From contig JAUNCL010000021.1 of the NCBI GenBank assembly GCA_030535235.1, positions 1 to 39,777 on the forward strand: a stretch of 39,777 nucleotides of DNA. Direction: 5' to 3'. The translations under genes and the position numbers were made by a program. The DNA is from Bacillota bacterium (GTDB lineage: Bacteria; Bacillota; Clostridia; Oscillospirales; Oscillospiraceae). How positions within the stretch are numbered: position 1 is the first letter of the stretch; the number at the start of each line of letters is the position of its first letter. The notes beneath the pieces are model-generated. The model saw only the letters and a program-made list of their open reading frames with translations, was not told the origin of the DNA and searched no databases. Of this stretch, positions 22,833-32,878 are shown piece by piece.

Positions 22833-24254
22833 ATGGGTGGTTTTTTTGGCGCGATCTCGAAGCGTGACGTCGTGATCGATGTGTTTTTCGGAACTGACTA
22901 TCACTCCCATCTGGGAACCCGGCGGGGCGGCATGGCCGCCTGGGAGCCGGAGAACGGCTTCCAGCGGGAGATCCACAACATTGAAAACGCTCCCTTCCGG
23001 ACCAAGTTCGACAGGACGGTAGGGGAGATGAAGGGCAACCTCTGCATCGGCAGCATCAGCGATACGGACCCTCAGCCCCTGCTGGTCCGCTCCGTCCACG
23101 GCACCTACGCCATCTGCGTGGTGGGCCACATCCGCAACGAAGAGGAGCTCATCCAGCAGCTGCTGAACACCGAGGATGGTCACTTTGAGGCCATGAGCGG
23201 CGGCCGGGTGAACTCCAACGAGCTGGTGGCCGCCCTCATCAGCCAGCAGCCCACCATTGCCAAGGGTATCCGCTACGCCCAGGATATGGTCCAGGGGACG
23301 GTCTCCGTCCTGATCATGACCCCGGACAAGCTCATTGCCGGCCGGGACTGGCACGGCCGCCTGCCCATCCACATCGGCCAGGACGAGGAGGGCTGCTGCG
23401 TCTCCTTTGAGACCTTTGCCTATCAGAAACTGGGCTACCACGATGCCTACGAGCTGGGGCCCGCCGAGGTGGTGGAGATCACTGCCGAGGGCTGGCACAC
23501 CCTCATCCCACCCCGGGACGAGCTGAAGGTCTGCGCCTTCCTGTGGACCTATTACGGCTACCCCAACTCCAGCTACGAGGGGATCAACGTGGAGACCATG
23601 CGCTACCGCAACGGCGAGATCCTGGCCCGCACCGACAAGGAGAACGGTCTGGCCCAGGATATTGATATCGTCAGCGGCGTGCCCGACTCCGGCACCCCCC
23701 ACGCCATCGGCTATGCCAACGTCAGCGAGGCCCCCTTCGGCCGGCCCTTCATCAAATATACCCCCACCTGGCCCCGGAGCTTTATGCCCACCACCCAGCG
23801 GGAACGCAACATGGTGGCCAAGATGAAGCAGGTCCCCGTGCCGGAGCTCATTCAGGACAAGAAGCTGCTGCTGGTGGACGACTCCATCGTCCGGGGCACC
23901 CAGCTCCGGGAGACCGTGGAGTTCCTCTATGAGAACGGCGCCAAGGAGGTCCACATCCGCTCCGCCTGTCCCCCCATCATGTACGGCTGCCGGTATCTGA
24001 ACTTCTCCAGCAGCAAGTCTGAAATGGAACTGCTGGCCCGCCGGACCATCTACGAGCTGGAAGGGGAAGAGGGCATGAAGTACGTGGAGGAGTATGCCGA
24101 CGGCCGCACCGAGCGAGGCAAAAAGCTCCGCCAGCACATCTGTGAGACCATGCACTTTACCTCGCTGGACTTCCAGACCCTGGACGGCCTGGTGGAGGCC
24201 ATCGGTCTGCCGGAGTGCAAGCTCTGCACCTATTGCTGGAACGGAAAGATTTGA
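22833..24254 (+). CDS. purF: Amidophosphoribosyltransferase homologue lacking the N-terminal Cys nucleophile
   Basis: 473 residues. An N-terminal Ntn-type glutaminase fold (YHSHLGTRRGGMA, GNLCIGSISDTD, RVNSNELVAALI, AGRDWHGRLPI) is joined to a phosphoribosyltransferase domain with the PRPP motif LLLVDDSIVRGTQ. The protein begins MGGFFGA where normal PurF has MCG, so the residue-1 cysteine that releases ammonia from glutamine is missing. Cysteines at 234, 379, 462 and 465 match the spacing of the [4Fe-4S] ligands of the Bacillus PurF. The family, with MGGFFG start, is known in Bacteroidales and clostridia. Makes phosphoribosylamine from PRPP, perhaps with free ammonia or glutamine handled differently. 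AACGGAGG precedes the ATG. Confidence 0.88.
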   Translation: MGGFFGAISKRDVVIDVFFGTDYHSHLGTRRGGMAAWEPENGFQREIHNIENAPFRTKFDRTVGEMKGNLCIGSISDTDPQPLLVRSVHGTYAICVVGHIRNEEELIQQLLNTEDGHFEAMSGGRVNSNELVAALISQQPTIAKGIRYAQDMVQGTVSVLIMTPDKLIAGRDWHGRLPIHIGQDEEGCCVSFETFAYQKLGYHDAYELGPAEVVEITAEGWHTLIPPRDELKVCAFLWTYYGYPNSSYEGINVETMRYRNGEILARTDKENGLAQDIDIVSGVPDSGTPHAIGYANVSEAPFGRPFIKYTPTWPRSFMPTTQRERNMVAKMKQVPVPELIQDKKLLLVDDSIVRGTQLRETVEFLYENGAKEVHIRSACPPIMYGCRYLNFSSSKSEMELLARRTIYELEGEEGMKYVEEYADGRTERGKKLRQHICETMHFTSLDFQTLDGLVEAIGLPECKLCTYCWNGKI

Positions 24255-24299
24255 GAAAATATAAGGATAAACGAAGGATACGAAATGGAGGTTCCTCTT

Positions 24300-25340
24300 A
24301 TGCAGCAGTCCAAATCTGATAGCTACGCCGCAGCGGGCGTGGACATTACCGCCGGCTACAAAGCCGTGGAACTCATGAAGACCCACATTGCCAAGACCAT
24401 GACGGCAGGGGCCCTGTCCGACATCGGCGGCTTCGGCGGCCTCTTTGAGCTGGATCTCACCGGCATCACCCGTCCCGTGCTGGTCAGCGGCACCGACGGC
24501 GTGGGCACCAAGCTGAAGCTGGCCTTCCTCATGGACAAGCACGACACCGTGGGTATCGACTGCGTGGCCATGTGCGTCAACGACATCGTTTGCTGCGGCG
24601 CAAAGCCCCTGTTCTTCCTGGACTACATCGCCTGCGGGAAGAACGTCCCCGAAAAGATCGCCGGCATCGTCTCCGGCGTGGCCGAGGGCTGCGTCCAGTC
24701 CGGCGCTGCCCTCATCGGCGGCGAGACCGCCGAGATGCCCGGCTTCTATCCCATCGACGAGTACGACCTGGCCGGCTTCTCTGTGGGCGTGGTGGACAAG
24801 GAAAAGGTCTTTGACAAGAATACCATCAAAGAGGGTGACGTGATCATCGGCCTGCCCTCCTCCGGCGTCCACTCCAACGGCTTCTCTCTGGTCCGCAAGG
24901 TCCTGGATGTGGAACACTGCGACCTGAAGGCCCCCGTGGCCGAGCTGGGCGGGGCCTCCCTGGGCGAGACCCTGCTGACCCCCACCCGCATCTATGTCAA
25001 GACCATCCTGGCCCTCATGGAGTCCGTGACCATCAAGTCGGTTTCCCACATCACCGGCGGCGGCTTCTATGAGAACATCCCCCGCAGCCTGCCCAAGGGC
25101 ATGACCGCCAAGATCAAGGAGTCCGATGTGCCCGTGCTGCCCATCTTCCGGCTCATCGAGGCAAAGGGGAACATTCCTCGCCGGGAGATGTTCAACACCT
25201 TCAATATGGGTATCGGTATGACCGTCGTTGTGGCAAAGGAAGAGGCTGACAAGGCCATGGCCGCCCTGGAGGCCGTGGGCGAGAAGCCCGTCCGCCTGGG
25301 CGAGATCGTTGCCGGCGACGAGGGCGTCATCGTATGGTAA
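24300..25340 (+). CDS. purM: Phosphoribosylformylglycinamidine cyclo-ligase (AIR synthetase)
   Basis: 346 residues, normal PurM length. Motifs: [19 protein letters not shown], the ATP/Mg loop [46 protein letters not shown] and [18 protein letters not shown], ending in the [13 protein letters not shown] region. It closes the imidazole ring, FGAM to AIR, using ATP. Start 24300 has GGAGG nine bases upstream; the longer frame from 24285 begins in that ribosome-binding site. The stop overlaps purN by seven bases. Confidence 0.95.
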   Translation: MQQSKSDSYAAAGVDITAGYKAVELMKTHIAKTMTAGALSDIGGFGGLFELDLTGITRPVLVSGTDGVGTKLKLAFLMDKHDTVGIDCVAMCVNDIVCCGAKPLFFLDYIACGKNVPEKIAGIVSGVAEGCVQSGAALIGGETAEMPGFYPIDEYDLAGFSVGVVDKEKVFDKNTIKEGDVIIGLPSSGVHSNGFSLVRKVLDVEHCDLKAPVAELGGASLGETLLTPTRIYVKTILALMESVTIKSVSHITGGGFYENIPRSLPKGMTAKIKESDVPVLPIFRLIEAKGNIPRREMFNTFNMGIGMTVVVAKEEADKAMAALEAVGEKPVRLGEIVAGDEGVIVW

Positions 25341-25942
25341 AGACCAAGATCGCGGTGATGGTCTCCGGCGGCGGCACCAATCTCCAGGCCCTGCTGGACG
25401 CTCAGAAGAGCGGCGTTCTCACTGCCGGTGAGATCGTGCTGGTGATCGCCAGCAACGCCAAGGCCTACGCCATCACCCGGGCGGAGCAGGCAGGGGTGCC
25501 TGCCGTGGTCTGCAGCCGGAAGGAGCTGGGCAGCCAGGAGGCCTTCGAGGCCGCCATCTCCCAGACTCTGGCAGACCACGGGGTGGAGCTCATCGTCCTG
25601 GCGGGCTTTATGAGCATCCTCAGCGAGAACTTCACCCGCCAGTGGCCCCGCCGCATTCTGAACGTCCACCCCTCTCTGATCCCCTCCTTCTGCGGGCAGG
25701 GATTCTATGGACTGAAGGTCCATGAGGCCGCCCTGGCCTACGGGGTGAAGGTCACCGGCGCCACTGTCCACTTCGTCAACGAGGTGCCCGACGGCGGCGA
25801 GATCCTCCTGCAAAAGGCCGTGGAGGTCCTGCCCGGGGACACCCCCGAGGTCCTCCAGAGACGGGTCATGGAGCAGGCCGAGTGGAAGCTCCTGCCCCAG
25901 GCCACCCAGATGATATCCGAAGAAATCGGGAAAGGGAAGTAA
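25334..25942 (+). CDS. purN: Phosphoribosylglycinamide formyltransferase
   Basis: 202 residues. N-terminal [14 protein letters not shown] nucleotide-binding loop, then the catalytic LNVHPSLIP (Asn and His) and [13 protein letters not shown] with the conserved His and Asp. It transfers formyl from 10-formyl-THF to GAR. The segment [19 protein letters not shown] is the form usual in clostridia. It overlaps purM by seven bases, so translation is coupled. Its folate cofactor is supplied by fhs at 34521, at the far end of the same cluster. Confidence 0.95.
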   Translation: MVKTKIAVMVSGGGTNLQALLDAQKSGVLTAGEIVLVIASNAKAYAITRAEQAGVPAVVCSRKELGSQEAFEAAISQTLADHGVELIVLAGFMSILSENFTRQWPRRILNVHPSLIPSFCGQGFYGLKVHEAALAYGVKVTGATVHFVNEVPDGGEILLQKAVEVLPGDTPEVLQRRVMEQAEWKLLPQATQMISEEIGKGK

Positions 25943-25949
25943 TACCGCT

Positions 25950-26660
25950 ATGAATATTTACGAGAATCTCGACCTGGCCGCCCTGCTGGCCGGGAATCCA
26001 TACCCCGGCCGGGGCATCGTCATCGGCAAGACCGCCGACGGCGCCAAGTCTGTGGTGGCCTATTTCATCATGGGCCGCAGCGAGAACAGCCGCAACCGGG
26101 TCTTCATCAAGGAGCCCGACGGTATCCGCACCGAGGCCCACGACCCCGCCAAGCTGGCTGACCCCAGCCTCATCATCTATCACCCCGTCCGTCAGGTGGG
26201 CCGTGGCCTCATCGTTACCAACGGCGACCAGACCGACACCATCCGGGAATTTCTCGAGAAGGGCCTGACCTTTGAGCAGTCCCTCCGGACCCGGGAGTTC
26301 GAGCCCGATGGTCCCAACTGGACCCCCCGCATCTCCGGTCTGCTCTCTCCTGACGGCAGCTACAAGATGTCCATTCTGAAGAGCGCCGACGCGGAGGGCT
26401 CCGCCTGCGCCCGGTACACCTATGAGTATCCCGGCCTGGCCGGGGTGGGCCACTTCCTCCACACCTATGTCACCGACGGCAACCCCATTCCCACCTTCCA
26501 GGGAGAGCCCGAGCGGGTGGCCATCACCGGCACCATGGCGGAGTTCACCGACCTGGTGTGGAACAACCTGAACGAGGCCAATAAGATCTCCCTCTATGTG
26601 CGCTTTACCGACCTGGCCACCGGGGAGTATGAAGAGACCATCATCAATAAGAATCAGTAA
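25950..26660 (+). CDS. purO: IMP cyclohydrolase, PurO (archaeal) type
   Basis: 236 residues resembling the stand-alone PurO family rather than the N-terminal domain of PurH: NPYPGRGIVIGKTADGAKSVVAYFIMGRS near the start, a RNRVF strand, YHPVRQVGRGLIVTNGDQTD, NWTPRISGLL and a C-terminal GVGHFLHTYVTDGNPIP. It converts FAICAR to IMP, the last step of the pathway. It is followed at once by a separate AICAR transformylase, so the bifunctional PurH is replaced by two proteins. The stop codon TAA is directly followed by an ATG, but the next gene probably starts at 26676. Confidence 0.88.
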   Translation: MNIYENLDLAALLAGNPYPGRGIVIGKTADGAKSVVAYFIMGRSENSRNRVFIKEPDGIRTEAHDPAKLADPSLIIYHPVRQVGRGLIVTNGDQTDTIREFLEKGLTFEQSLRTREFEPDGPNWTPRISGLLSPDGSYKMSILKSADAEGSACARYTYEYPGLAGVGHFLHTYVTDGNPIPTFQGEPERVAITGTMAEFTDLVWNNLNEANKISLYVRFTDLATGEYEETIINKNQ

Positions 26661-26675
26661 ATGGGAGATCGAGGA

Positions 26676-27854
26676 ATGAAAGAACTGGAACTGAAATACG
26701 GCTGCAACCCCAACCAGAAGCCTGCCAGCATCTCTGTCAGCGACGGCAGAGACCTGCCCATCGAGATCCTGGGGGGCAAGCCCGGCTATATCAACCTGCT
26801 GGACGCCTTCAACTCCTGGCAGTTGGTGAAGGAGCTGAAGGAGGCCACCGGTCTGCCTGCCGCCGCCTCCTTCAAGCATGTCTCTCCTGCCGGTGCGGCT
26901 GTGGGCCTGCCCCTGAGCGAGACCGACAAGGCCATCTACTTTGTGAATGACGATGCGGAGCTCTCTCCCATCGCCTGTGCTTACATCCGCGCCCGGGGTG
27001 CGGACCGCCTGTGCTCCTATGGCGACTGGGCGGCCCTCAGCGACACCTGCGACGCCGCCACCGCCGCCTATCTGAAATACGAGGTTTCCGACGGCATCAT
27101 CGCCCCCGACTTCACCCCCGAGGCCCTGGAGATCCTCCGGACCAAGAAGAAGGGTAACTACAACATTGTCAAGATCGACCCCAACTATGTCCCCGCCGTC
27201 CAGGAGCACAAGGACGTCTTCGGCATCACCTTTGAGCAGGGCCGCAACAACTACAAAATTGACGAGAGTCTGCTGACCAATCTGGTCACCGAGAACAAGG
27301 AACTGCCCGACAGCGCCAAGATCGACATGATCGTGGCTCTCATTACCCTGAAATACACCCAGTCCAACTCCGTCTGCTATGTGAAGGACGGTCAGGCCAT
27401 CGGCGTGGGCGCCGGCCAGCAGAGCCGTATCCACTGCACCCGTCTGGCCGGCAGCAAGGCCGACAACTGGTATCTGCGCCAGCATCCCAAGACCCTGGGC
27501 CTCCAGTTCCTGGACAACATCCGCCGCCCCGACCGGGACAACGCCATCGACGTCTATCTGTCTGACGAGTACGAGGACGTCCTGCGGGAGGGCGTCTGGC
27601 AGAACACCTTTAAGGTCAAGCCCGAGCCCCTGACCGCAGAGGAGAAGAAGACCTGGATCGCCACCCAGTCCGGCGTCACCGTGGGCAGCGACGCCTTCTT
27701 CCCCTTTGGCGACAACGTGGAGCGGGCCAGAAAGTCCGGCGTGTCCTACATCGTGGAGCCCGGCGGCTCCATCCGGGATGACAACGTCATCGAGACCGCC
27801 AACCGCTACAACATGGTCATGGCCTTTACCGGCATGCGCCTGTTCCACCACTAA
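26676..27854 (+). CDS. purH: AICAR formyltransferase (PurH transformylase domain alone)
   Basis: 392 residues corresponding to the AICAR transformylase half of PurH; the MGS-like cyclohydrolase domain is absent. Motifs: LKYGCNPNQKPA, the catalytic SFKHVSPAGAA (Lys-His pair), YTQSNSVCYVKDGQAIGVGAGQQSRIHCTRLA, SDAFFPFGDNVERA and EPGGSIRDDNVI. It formylates AICAR (ZMP) with 10-formyl-THF, which is the reaction whose substrate the upstream riboswitch senses. Start 26676 has GGAG eight bases upstream; ATG 26661 touches the purO stop and has no site. Works with PurO next door. Confidence 0.93.
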   Translation: MKELELKYGCNPNQKPASISVSDGRDLPIEILGGKPGYINLLDAFNSWQLVKELKEATGLPAAASFKHVSPAGAAVGLPLSETDKAIYFVNDDAELSPIACAYIRARGADRLCSYGDWAALSDTCDAATAAYLKYEVSDGIIAPDFTPEALEILRTKKKGNYNIVKIDPNYVPAVQEHKDVFGITFEQGRNNYKIDESLLTNLVTENKELPDSAKIDMIVALITLKYTQSNSVCYVKDGQAIGVGAGQQSRIHCTRLAGSKADNWYLRQHPKTLGLQFLDNIRRPDRDNAIDVYLSDEYEDVLREGVWQNTFKVKPEPLTAEEKKTWIATQSGVTVGSDAFFPFGDNVERARKSGVSYIVEPGGSIRDDNVIETANRYNMVMAFTGMRLFHH

Positions 27855-27872
27855 GAAGGAGGCACCCTATCA

Positions 27873-29147
27873 ATGAAAATTCTTGTCGTGGGCGGCGGCG
27901 GCCGTGAACACGCCATCATCAAAAGCCTGAAAAAGAGCCCCCGGGTCACGGAGATCTTTGCGGCTCCCGGCAACGGCGGCATTGCCGCTGACGCCGTCTG
28001 CACCGGCATCGGGGCCAAGGACCTGGAGGCTATCACCAACTTTGCCAGGGAAAATGCCATCGACTTTGCTGTGGTGGCCCCTGACGATCCCCTGGTTCTG
28101 GGGGCTGTGGATCTGCTGGAGGCCGCAGGCATTCCCTGCTTCGGCCCCAACAAGGCAGCCGCCATCCTGGAGGGCAGCAAGGTCTTCTCCAAGGACCTGA
28201 TGAAGAAATACAACATCCCCACCGCCGAGTACCGGGTCTTTGACGACATGGCCGAGGCTCTGAAGTATCTGGAGACCGCCCCCATCCCCACTGTGGTCAA
28301 GGCCGACGGACTGGCCCTGGGCAAGGGCGTTACCGTGGCCATGACCCGGGAGGAAGCCGTGGAAGCCGTGAAGTCCTGCATGGAGGATAAGATCTTCGGC
28401 GACAGTGGCAGCCACATCGTCATTGAGGAATTCCTCACCGGCCCCGAGGTCTCTGTCCTGTCCTTCACCGACGGCAATGTGGTCATCCCCATGGTCTCCT
28501 CCATGGACCACAAGCGGGTGGGGGACGGCGACACCGGCCCCAACACCGGCGGTATGGGCACCATCGCCCCCAACCCCTACTACACCGAAGAAGTGGCCCG
28601 TCAGTGCATGGAGACCATCTTCCTGCCCACCATGCGGGCTATGAACGCCGAGGGCCGCACCTTCAAGGGCTGCCTGTATTTTGGCCTGATGCTCACCGAG
28701 AAGGGCCCCAAGGTCATCGAATACAACTGCCGCTTCGGCGATCCTGAGACCCAGGTGGTCCTGCCCCTGCTGGAGAGCGATCTGCTCACCGTCATGGAGG
28801 CCACCACTCAGGGGAAGCTGGCCGAGACCCCGGTGAAGTTCAGCGACAAGAGCGCCTGCTGCGTGGTGCTGGCTTCCAATGGCTACCCCAAGAAGTATGA
28901 GAGCGGCTATCCCATCACCATCCCCGCCGACCTGGATGCGGAGGTCTTTGTGGCCGGCGCCAAGCTGGACGGTGGTGTGCTGAAGACCTCCGGCGGCCGT
29001 GTCCTGGGTGTCACCGCCCTGGGGGATACCCTGGAGGAGGCCATCGAGAAGGCCTACGCCCAGGCCGCCAACGTGAAGTTTGAAAACGCTTACTGCCGCA
29101 GAGACATCGGCGCACGGGCTCTGCAGGCCAGGGAAGCGCTGAAGTAA
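27873..29147 (+). CDS. purD: Phosphoribosylamine-glycine ligase (GAR synthetase)
   Basis: 424 residues, standard PurD. N-terminal VVGGGGREHAI, then FAAPGNGGIA, the linker AILEGSKVFSKDLMKKYNIPTA, and the ATP-grasp body with VVKADGLALGKGV, FLTGPEVSVLSFTDG, DHKRVGDGDTGPNTGGMG and FGDPETQVVLPLL. It joins glycine to phosphoribosylamine. AAGGAGG lies 13 bases before the ATG, 18 bases after the preceding stop. Fifth enzyme of the operon in order of steps missing only PurC and PurB. Confidence 0.96.
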   Translation: MKILVVGGGGREHAIIKSLKKSPRVTEIFAAPGNGGIAADAVCTGIGAKDLEAITNFARENAIDFAVVAPDDPLVLGAVDLLEAAGIPCFGPNKAAAILEGSKVFSKDLMKKYNIPTAEYRVFDDMAEALKYLETAPIPTVVKADGLALGKGVTVAMTREEAVEAVKSCMEDKIFGDSGSHIVIEEFLTGPEVSVLSFTDGNVVIPMVSSMDHKRVGDGDTGPNTGGMGTIAPNPYYTEEVARQCMETIFLPTMRAMNAEGRTFKGCLYFGLMLTEKGPKVIEYNCRFGDPETQVVLPLLESDLLTVMEATTQGKLAETPVKFSDKSACCVVLASNGYPKKYESGYPITIPADLDAEVFVAGAKLDGGVLKTSGGRVLGVTALGDTLEEAIEKAYAQAANVKFENAYCRRDIGARALQAREALK

Positions 29148-29171
29148 TGGAAGATAAAGAGGGAGATTGCA

Positions 29172-32100
29172 ATGGTATATCGGGTATATGTAGAAAAGCG
29201 CCCCGGGCTTACCGCGGAGGCGGACGCCCTGCTGGGCGATATCCGCACCCTGCTCCGGATCGAGTCTCTGGAGAGCCTGCGGCTGTTCAACCGCTATGAT
29301 GTGGAAAACATCACCCCTGAGCTGTTTGACTACAGCGTAAAAACCATCCTGTCCGAGCCCCAGCTGGATCTGGTCACTGACACCCTCCCCGAAGGCGGCA
29401 TCGTCTTCGCTGTGGAGTACCTGCCCGGCCAGTTTGACCAGCGGGCCGACTCTGCCGCCCAGTGCATCCAGATCCTGTCCCAGGGGGACCGTCCTCTGGT
29501 CCGCTCCGCCCGGGTCTATCAGCTCCTGGGCAATCTGACGGCCGAGGATGTGGCGGCCATCAAGAAGTACCTCATTAACCCCGTGGAGTCCCGGGAGGCC
29601 TCTCTGGAGCCCTTCGAGACCCTGGTGATGAGCTACGAGATTCCCGAGTCCGTGACCACCCTGGAGGGCTTCCGGGACATGGATGAGGAGGCTCTGCAGA
29701 AGATGGTGGCCGACTTCGGCCTGGCCATGGACCTGGACGACCTGCGCTTCTGCCGGGACTACTTCCGCACCGAGGAGCGCGACCCCACCATGACCGAGCT
29801 GAAGGTCATCGACACCTATTGGTCCGACCACTGCCGCCACACCACCTTCCTGACCACCATCGACGGCGTGGAGTTCCAGAGCCCCATCCTCCAGCAGACC
29901 TATGAGGACTACCTGAACCTCCGCAAGCGTCTGAACCGCACCAAGCCCATCAACCTCATGGACATCGGCACCATCGTGGCCAAGTACCTGAAGAAGCAGG
30001 GCAAGATGCCCAAGCTGGACGAGTCCGAGGAGATCAACGCCTGCACCGTGAAGATCAAGGTGGACACCGCCGACGGCAAGGAGGACTGGCTGCTTCTCTT
30101 CAAGAACGAGACCCACAACCACCCCACCGAGATCGAGCCCTTCGGCGGTGCGGCCACCTGCGTGGGCGGCGCCATCCGTGACCCCCTGTCCGGCCGTTCT
30201 TACGTCTATTCCGCCATGCGCGTCACCGGCGCAGCCGACCCCCTGACCCCCATCGACCAGACCATGGAGGGCAAGCTGCCTCAGCGCACCATCGTCACCA
30301 AGGCCGCCGCAGGCTACAGCTCCTACGGCAACCAGATCGGTCTGGCTACCGGTCAGGTGGACGAGCTCTATCACCCCGGCTACGCTGCCAAGCGCATGGA
30401 GATCGGCGCAGTCATCGCAGCCGCTCCCGCAGAGAATGTCCGCCGTGAGCGCCCCGCCCCCGGCGACGTGGTTATCCTCCTGGGCGGCCGCACCGGCCGT
30501 GACGGCTGCGGCGGCGCCACCGGCTCCTCCAAGTCCCACACCATGGAATCCCTGGAGTCCTGCGGGGCCGAGGTCCAGAAGGGCAACGCCCCTGAGGAGC
30601 GCAAGCTCCAGCGCCTGTTCCGTAACCCCGAGGCTTCCCGCCTCATCAAGCGCTGCAATGACTTCGGCGCAGGCGGCGTCTCCGTTGCCATCGGCGAACT
30701 GGCCGAGGGTCTGGAGATCGACCTGAACACCGTGCCCAAGAAGTACGAGGGCCTGGACGGCACCGAGCTGGCCATCAGTGAATCCCAGGAGAGAATGGCC
30801 GTGGTTGTGGAGGCCAAGGACGCCGACCGCTTCATGGAGCTGGCCGCCGCCGAGAACCTGGAGTCCACCGTGGTGGCCAAGGTCACCGACAAGGGCCGCC
30901 TGACCATGCACTGGAACGGCAAGAACATCGTGGATATCTCCCGTGCCTTCCTGGACACCAACGGCGTGGAAAAGCACATCAACGCCGTCACCGCCCAGCC
31001 GGAATCCATCCTGAAGGATCAGGTCAGTGACTTCCGCCAGGGCTACCTGGACCTGGCCCAGGACCTGAACGTCTGCTCCAAGCGGGGTCTGTCCGAGCGG
31101 TTTGACTCCACCATCGGCAGCGGCACCGTCCTGATGCCCTTCGGCGGCAAGTATCAGCTCACCCCCACCCAGGCCATGGTCAACAAGATCTCCATCGAGA
31201 AGAAGGACACCGACACCTGCTCCCTGATGTCCTGGGGCTACAACCCCTACATCACCGAGAAGAGCCCCTACCACGGGGCCTATCTGGCGGTCATCGAGTC
31301 CGTGGCCAAGCTGGTGGCCACCGGCGCCAACCTGAAGGAGACCTATCTGAGCTTCCAGGAGTACTTCCAGAAGCTGGGCAAGGACGCCCAGCGCTGGGGT
31401 CAGCCTCTGGCCGCCCTGCTGGGCGCCTTCCGTGCTCAGAAGGAGCTGGAGATTGCGGCCATCGGCGGCAAGGACTCCATGAGCGGCAGCTTTGAGCAGC
31501 TGGACGTTCCGCCCACCCTGGTTTCCTTCGCCGTGACCACCGACAAGATCGGCAACATCGTTTCCCCCGAATTCAAGGAGGCCGGTCATCCTGTGGTGTG
31601 GCTGTGCCCCGAGTACGGCCCCGACGGTCTGCCTGCGGCGAACTCCCTGAAGGAGACCTTCAAGACCGTCAACAAGCTCATGAAGAAGGGCAAGGTCAGG
31701 GCTGCCTACACCCCCGGCTTCGGCGGCGTGGCAGAGGCTGTGCTGAAGATGTCCCTGGGCAACGGCATCGGCCTGAAGTTTGACGACGGCTGCACCATGG
31801 ACGAGCTCTTCGGCTATGCCTATGGCTCCTTCGTGCTGGAGCTCACCGACAAGGAGAACGTGGGTCTGCCCCTGGGCGTCACCACCGACGACGGCAGCCT
31901 GACCTGGAGAGAGCAGACCGTCACCCGGGACGAGATCATGGGGGCCTATGAGGGCAAGCTGGAGCCCATCTATGCCTGCAATATCACCCAGGGTGAGAAG
32001 GAGATCCCCGCCTTCACGACCGAGTGCGACAGCTGGAAGAAGCCTCTCATCAAGTCCGCCAAGCCTCGGGTGCTGATCCCCGTCTTCCCCGGCACCAACT

Positions 32101-32858
32101 GCGAGTACGACGCCGCCAAGGCCATGCGCAACGCCGGGGCCGAGCCTGAGATCGTGGTCATCAAGAACCAGACCGCAGAGGACATCGCAGCCTCCATGGA
32201 CTATGTGGCCAAGAAGCTGGGGGAGGCCCAGATCGTCTTCATCCCCGGCGGCTTCTCCGGCGGCGACGAGCCCGACGGCTCCGCCAAGTTCATCACCTCC
32301 TTCTTCCGGGCCGGCAAGATCAAGGATCAGGTCCACGAGCTGCTGAAGAACCGGGACGGCCTGATGCTGGGTATCTGCAACGGCTTCCAGGCCCTCATCA
32401 AGCTGGGTCTGGTGCCCTACGGCGAGATCATCGACACCGATGAAAACTGCCCCACCCTGACCTACAACACCATCGGCCGCCACCAGTCCCGGCTGGTTCA
32501 GACCCGGGTGGCCTCCAATCTGTCCCCCTGGCTCATGAACACCAAGCCCGGCGAGGTCTACACCGTACCCATCTCCCACGGCGAGGGCCGTTTCCTGGCC
32601 TCCGACGAGCTGATCCGGAAGCTGGCTGCCAACGGTCAGATCGCCACCCAGTATGTGGATCTGACCGGCAACCCCACCGCCGATATCCGGTTCAACCCCA
32701 ACAACTCCGCCTGCGCCGTGGAGGGCATCACCTCTCCCGACGGCCGTGTCTTCGGCAAGATGGGCCACACCGAGCGCACCGGCGCGGGCCTGTATATCAA
32801 CGTCCCCGGCGAGTACGACATGAAGATCTTCCGTTCCGCCGTTGAGTATTTTAAGTAA
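29172..32858 (+). CDS. purL: Phosphoribosylformylglycinamidine synthase, single-chain PurL-PurQ
   Basis: 1228 residues, the long clostridial form. An N-terminal PurS-like/linker region (about 1-190) leads to the FGAM synthase core ([50 protein letters not shown], and a second AIRS-like repeat with GGKDSMSG). The C-terminal glutamine amidotransferase (about 970-1228) has the nucleophile Cys1069 in [11 protein letters not shown] and His1136 in ISHGEGRF. It makes FGAM from FGAR, ATP and glutamine. GAGGGAG precedes the ATG. Intact glutaminase here contrasts with the cysteine-less PurF. Confidence 0.96.
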   Translation: MVYRVYVEKRPGLTAEADALLGDIRTLLRIESLESLRLFNRYDVENITPELFDYSVKTILSEPQLDLVTDTLPEGGIVFAVEYLPGQFDQRADSAAQCIQILSQGDRPLVRSARVYQLLGNLTAEDVAAIKKYLINPVESREASLEPFETLVMSYEIPESVTTLEGFRDMDEEALQKMVADFGLAMDLDDLRFCRDYFRTEERDPTMTELKVIDTYWSDHCRHTTFLTTIDGVEFQSPILQQTYEDYLNLRKRLNRTKPINLMDIGTIVAKYLKKQGKMPKLDESEEINACTVKIKVDTADGKEDWLLLFKNETHNHPTEIEPFGGAATCVGGAIRDPLSGRSYVYSAMRVTGAADPLTPIDQTMEGKLPQRTIVTKAAAGYSSYGNQIGLATGQVDELYHPGYAAKRMEIGAVIAAAPAENVRRERPAPGDVVILLGGRTGRDGCGGATGSSKSHTMESLESCGAEVQKGNAPEERKLQRLFRNPEASRLIKRCNDFGAGGVSVAIGELAEGLEIDLNTVPKKYEGLDGTELAISESQERMAVVVEAKDADRFMELAAAENLESTVVAKVTDKGRLTMHWNGKNIVDISRAFLDTNGVEKHINAVTAQPESILKDQVSDFRQGYLDLAQDLNVCSKRGLSERFDSTIGSGTVLMPFGGKYQLTPTQAMVNKISIEKKDTDTCSLMSWGYNPYITEKSPYHGAYLAVIESVAKLVATGANLKETYLSFQEYFQKLGKDAQRWGQPLAALLGAFRAQKELEIAAIGGKDSMSGSFEQLDVPPTLVSFAVTTDKIGNIVSPEFKEAGHPVVWLCPEYGPDGLPAANSLKETFKTVNKLMKKGKVRAAYTPGFGGVAEAVLKMSLGNGIGLKFDDGCTMDELFGYAYGSFVLELTDKENVGLPLGVTTDDGSLTWREQTVTRDEIMGAYEGKLEPIYACNITQGEKEIPAFTTECDSWKKPLIKSAKPRVLIPVFPGTNCEYDAAKAMRNAGAEPEIVVIKNQTAEDIAASMDYVAKKLGEAQIVFIPGGFSGGDEPDGSAKFITSFFRAGKIKDQVHELLKNRDGLMLGICNGFQALIKLGLVPYGEIIDTDENCPTLTYNTIGRHQSRLVQTRVASNLSPWLMNTKPGEVYTVPISHGEGRFLASDELIRKLAANGQIATQYVDLTGNPTADIRFNPNNSACAVEGITSPDGRVFGKMGHTERTGAGLYINVPGEYDMKIFRSAVEYFK

Positions 32859-32878
32859 GAAAGGAGTGCAGCCCTGTC

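Noticed and set aside
27870-32768. A 1632-codon open frame antisense to purD and purL, and similar giants antisense to 4519-6420, 6477-9284 and 18496-22110
   Set aside because: They mirror strong G/C third-position codon bias of the sense genes. Their translations are low-complexity (G, D, H, V, Q-rich), match no family and lack ribosome-binding sites.
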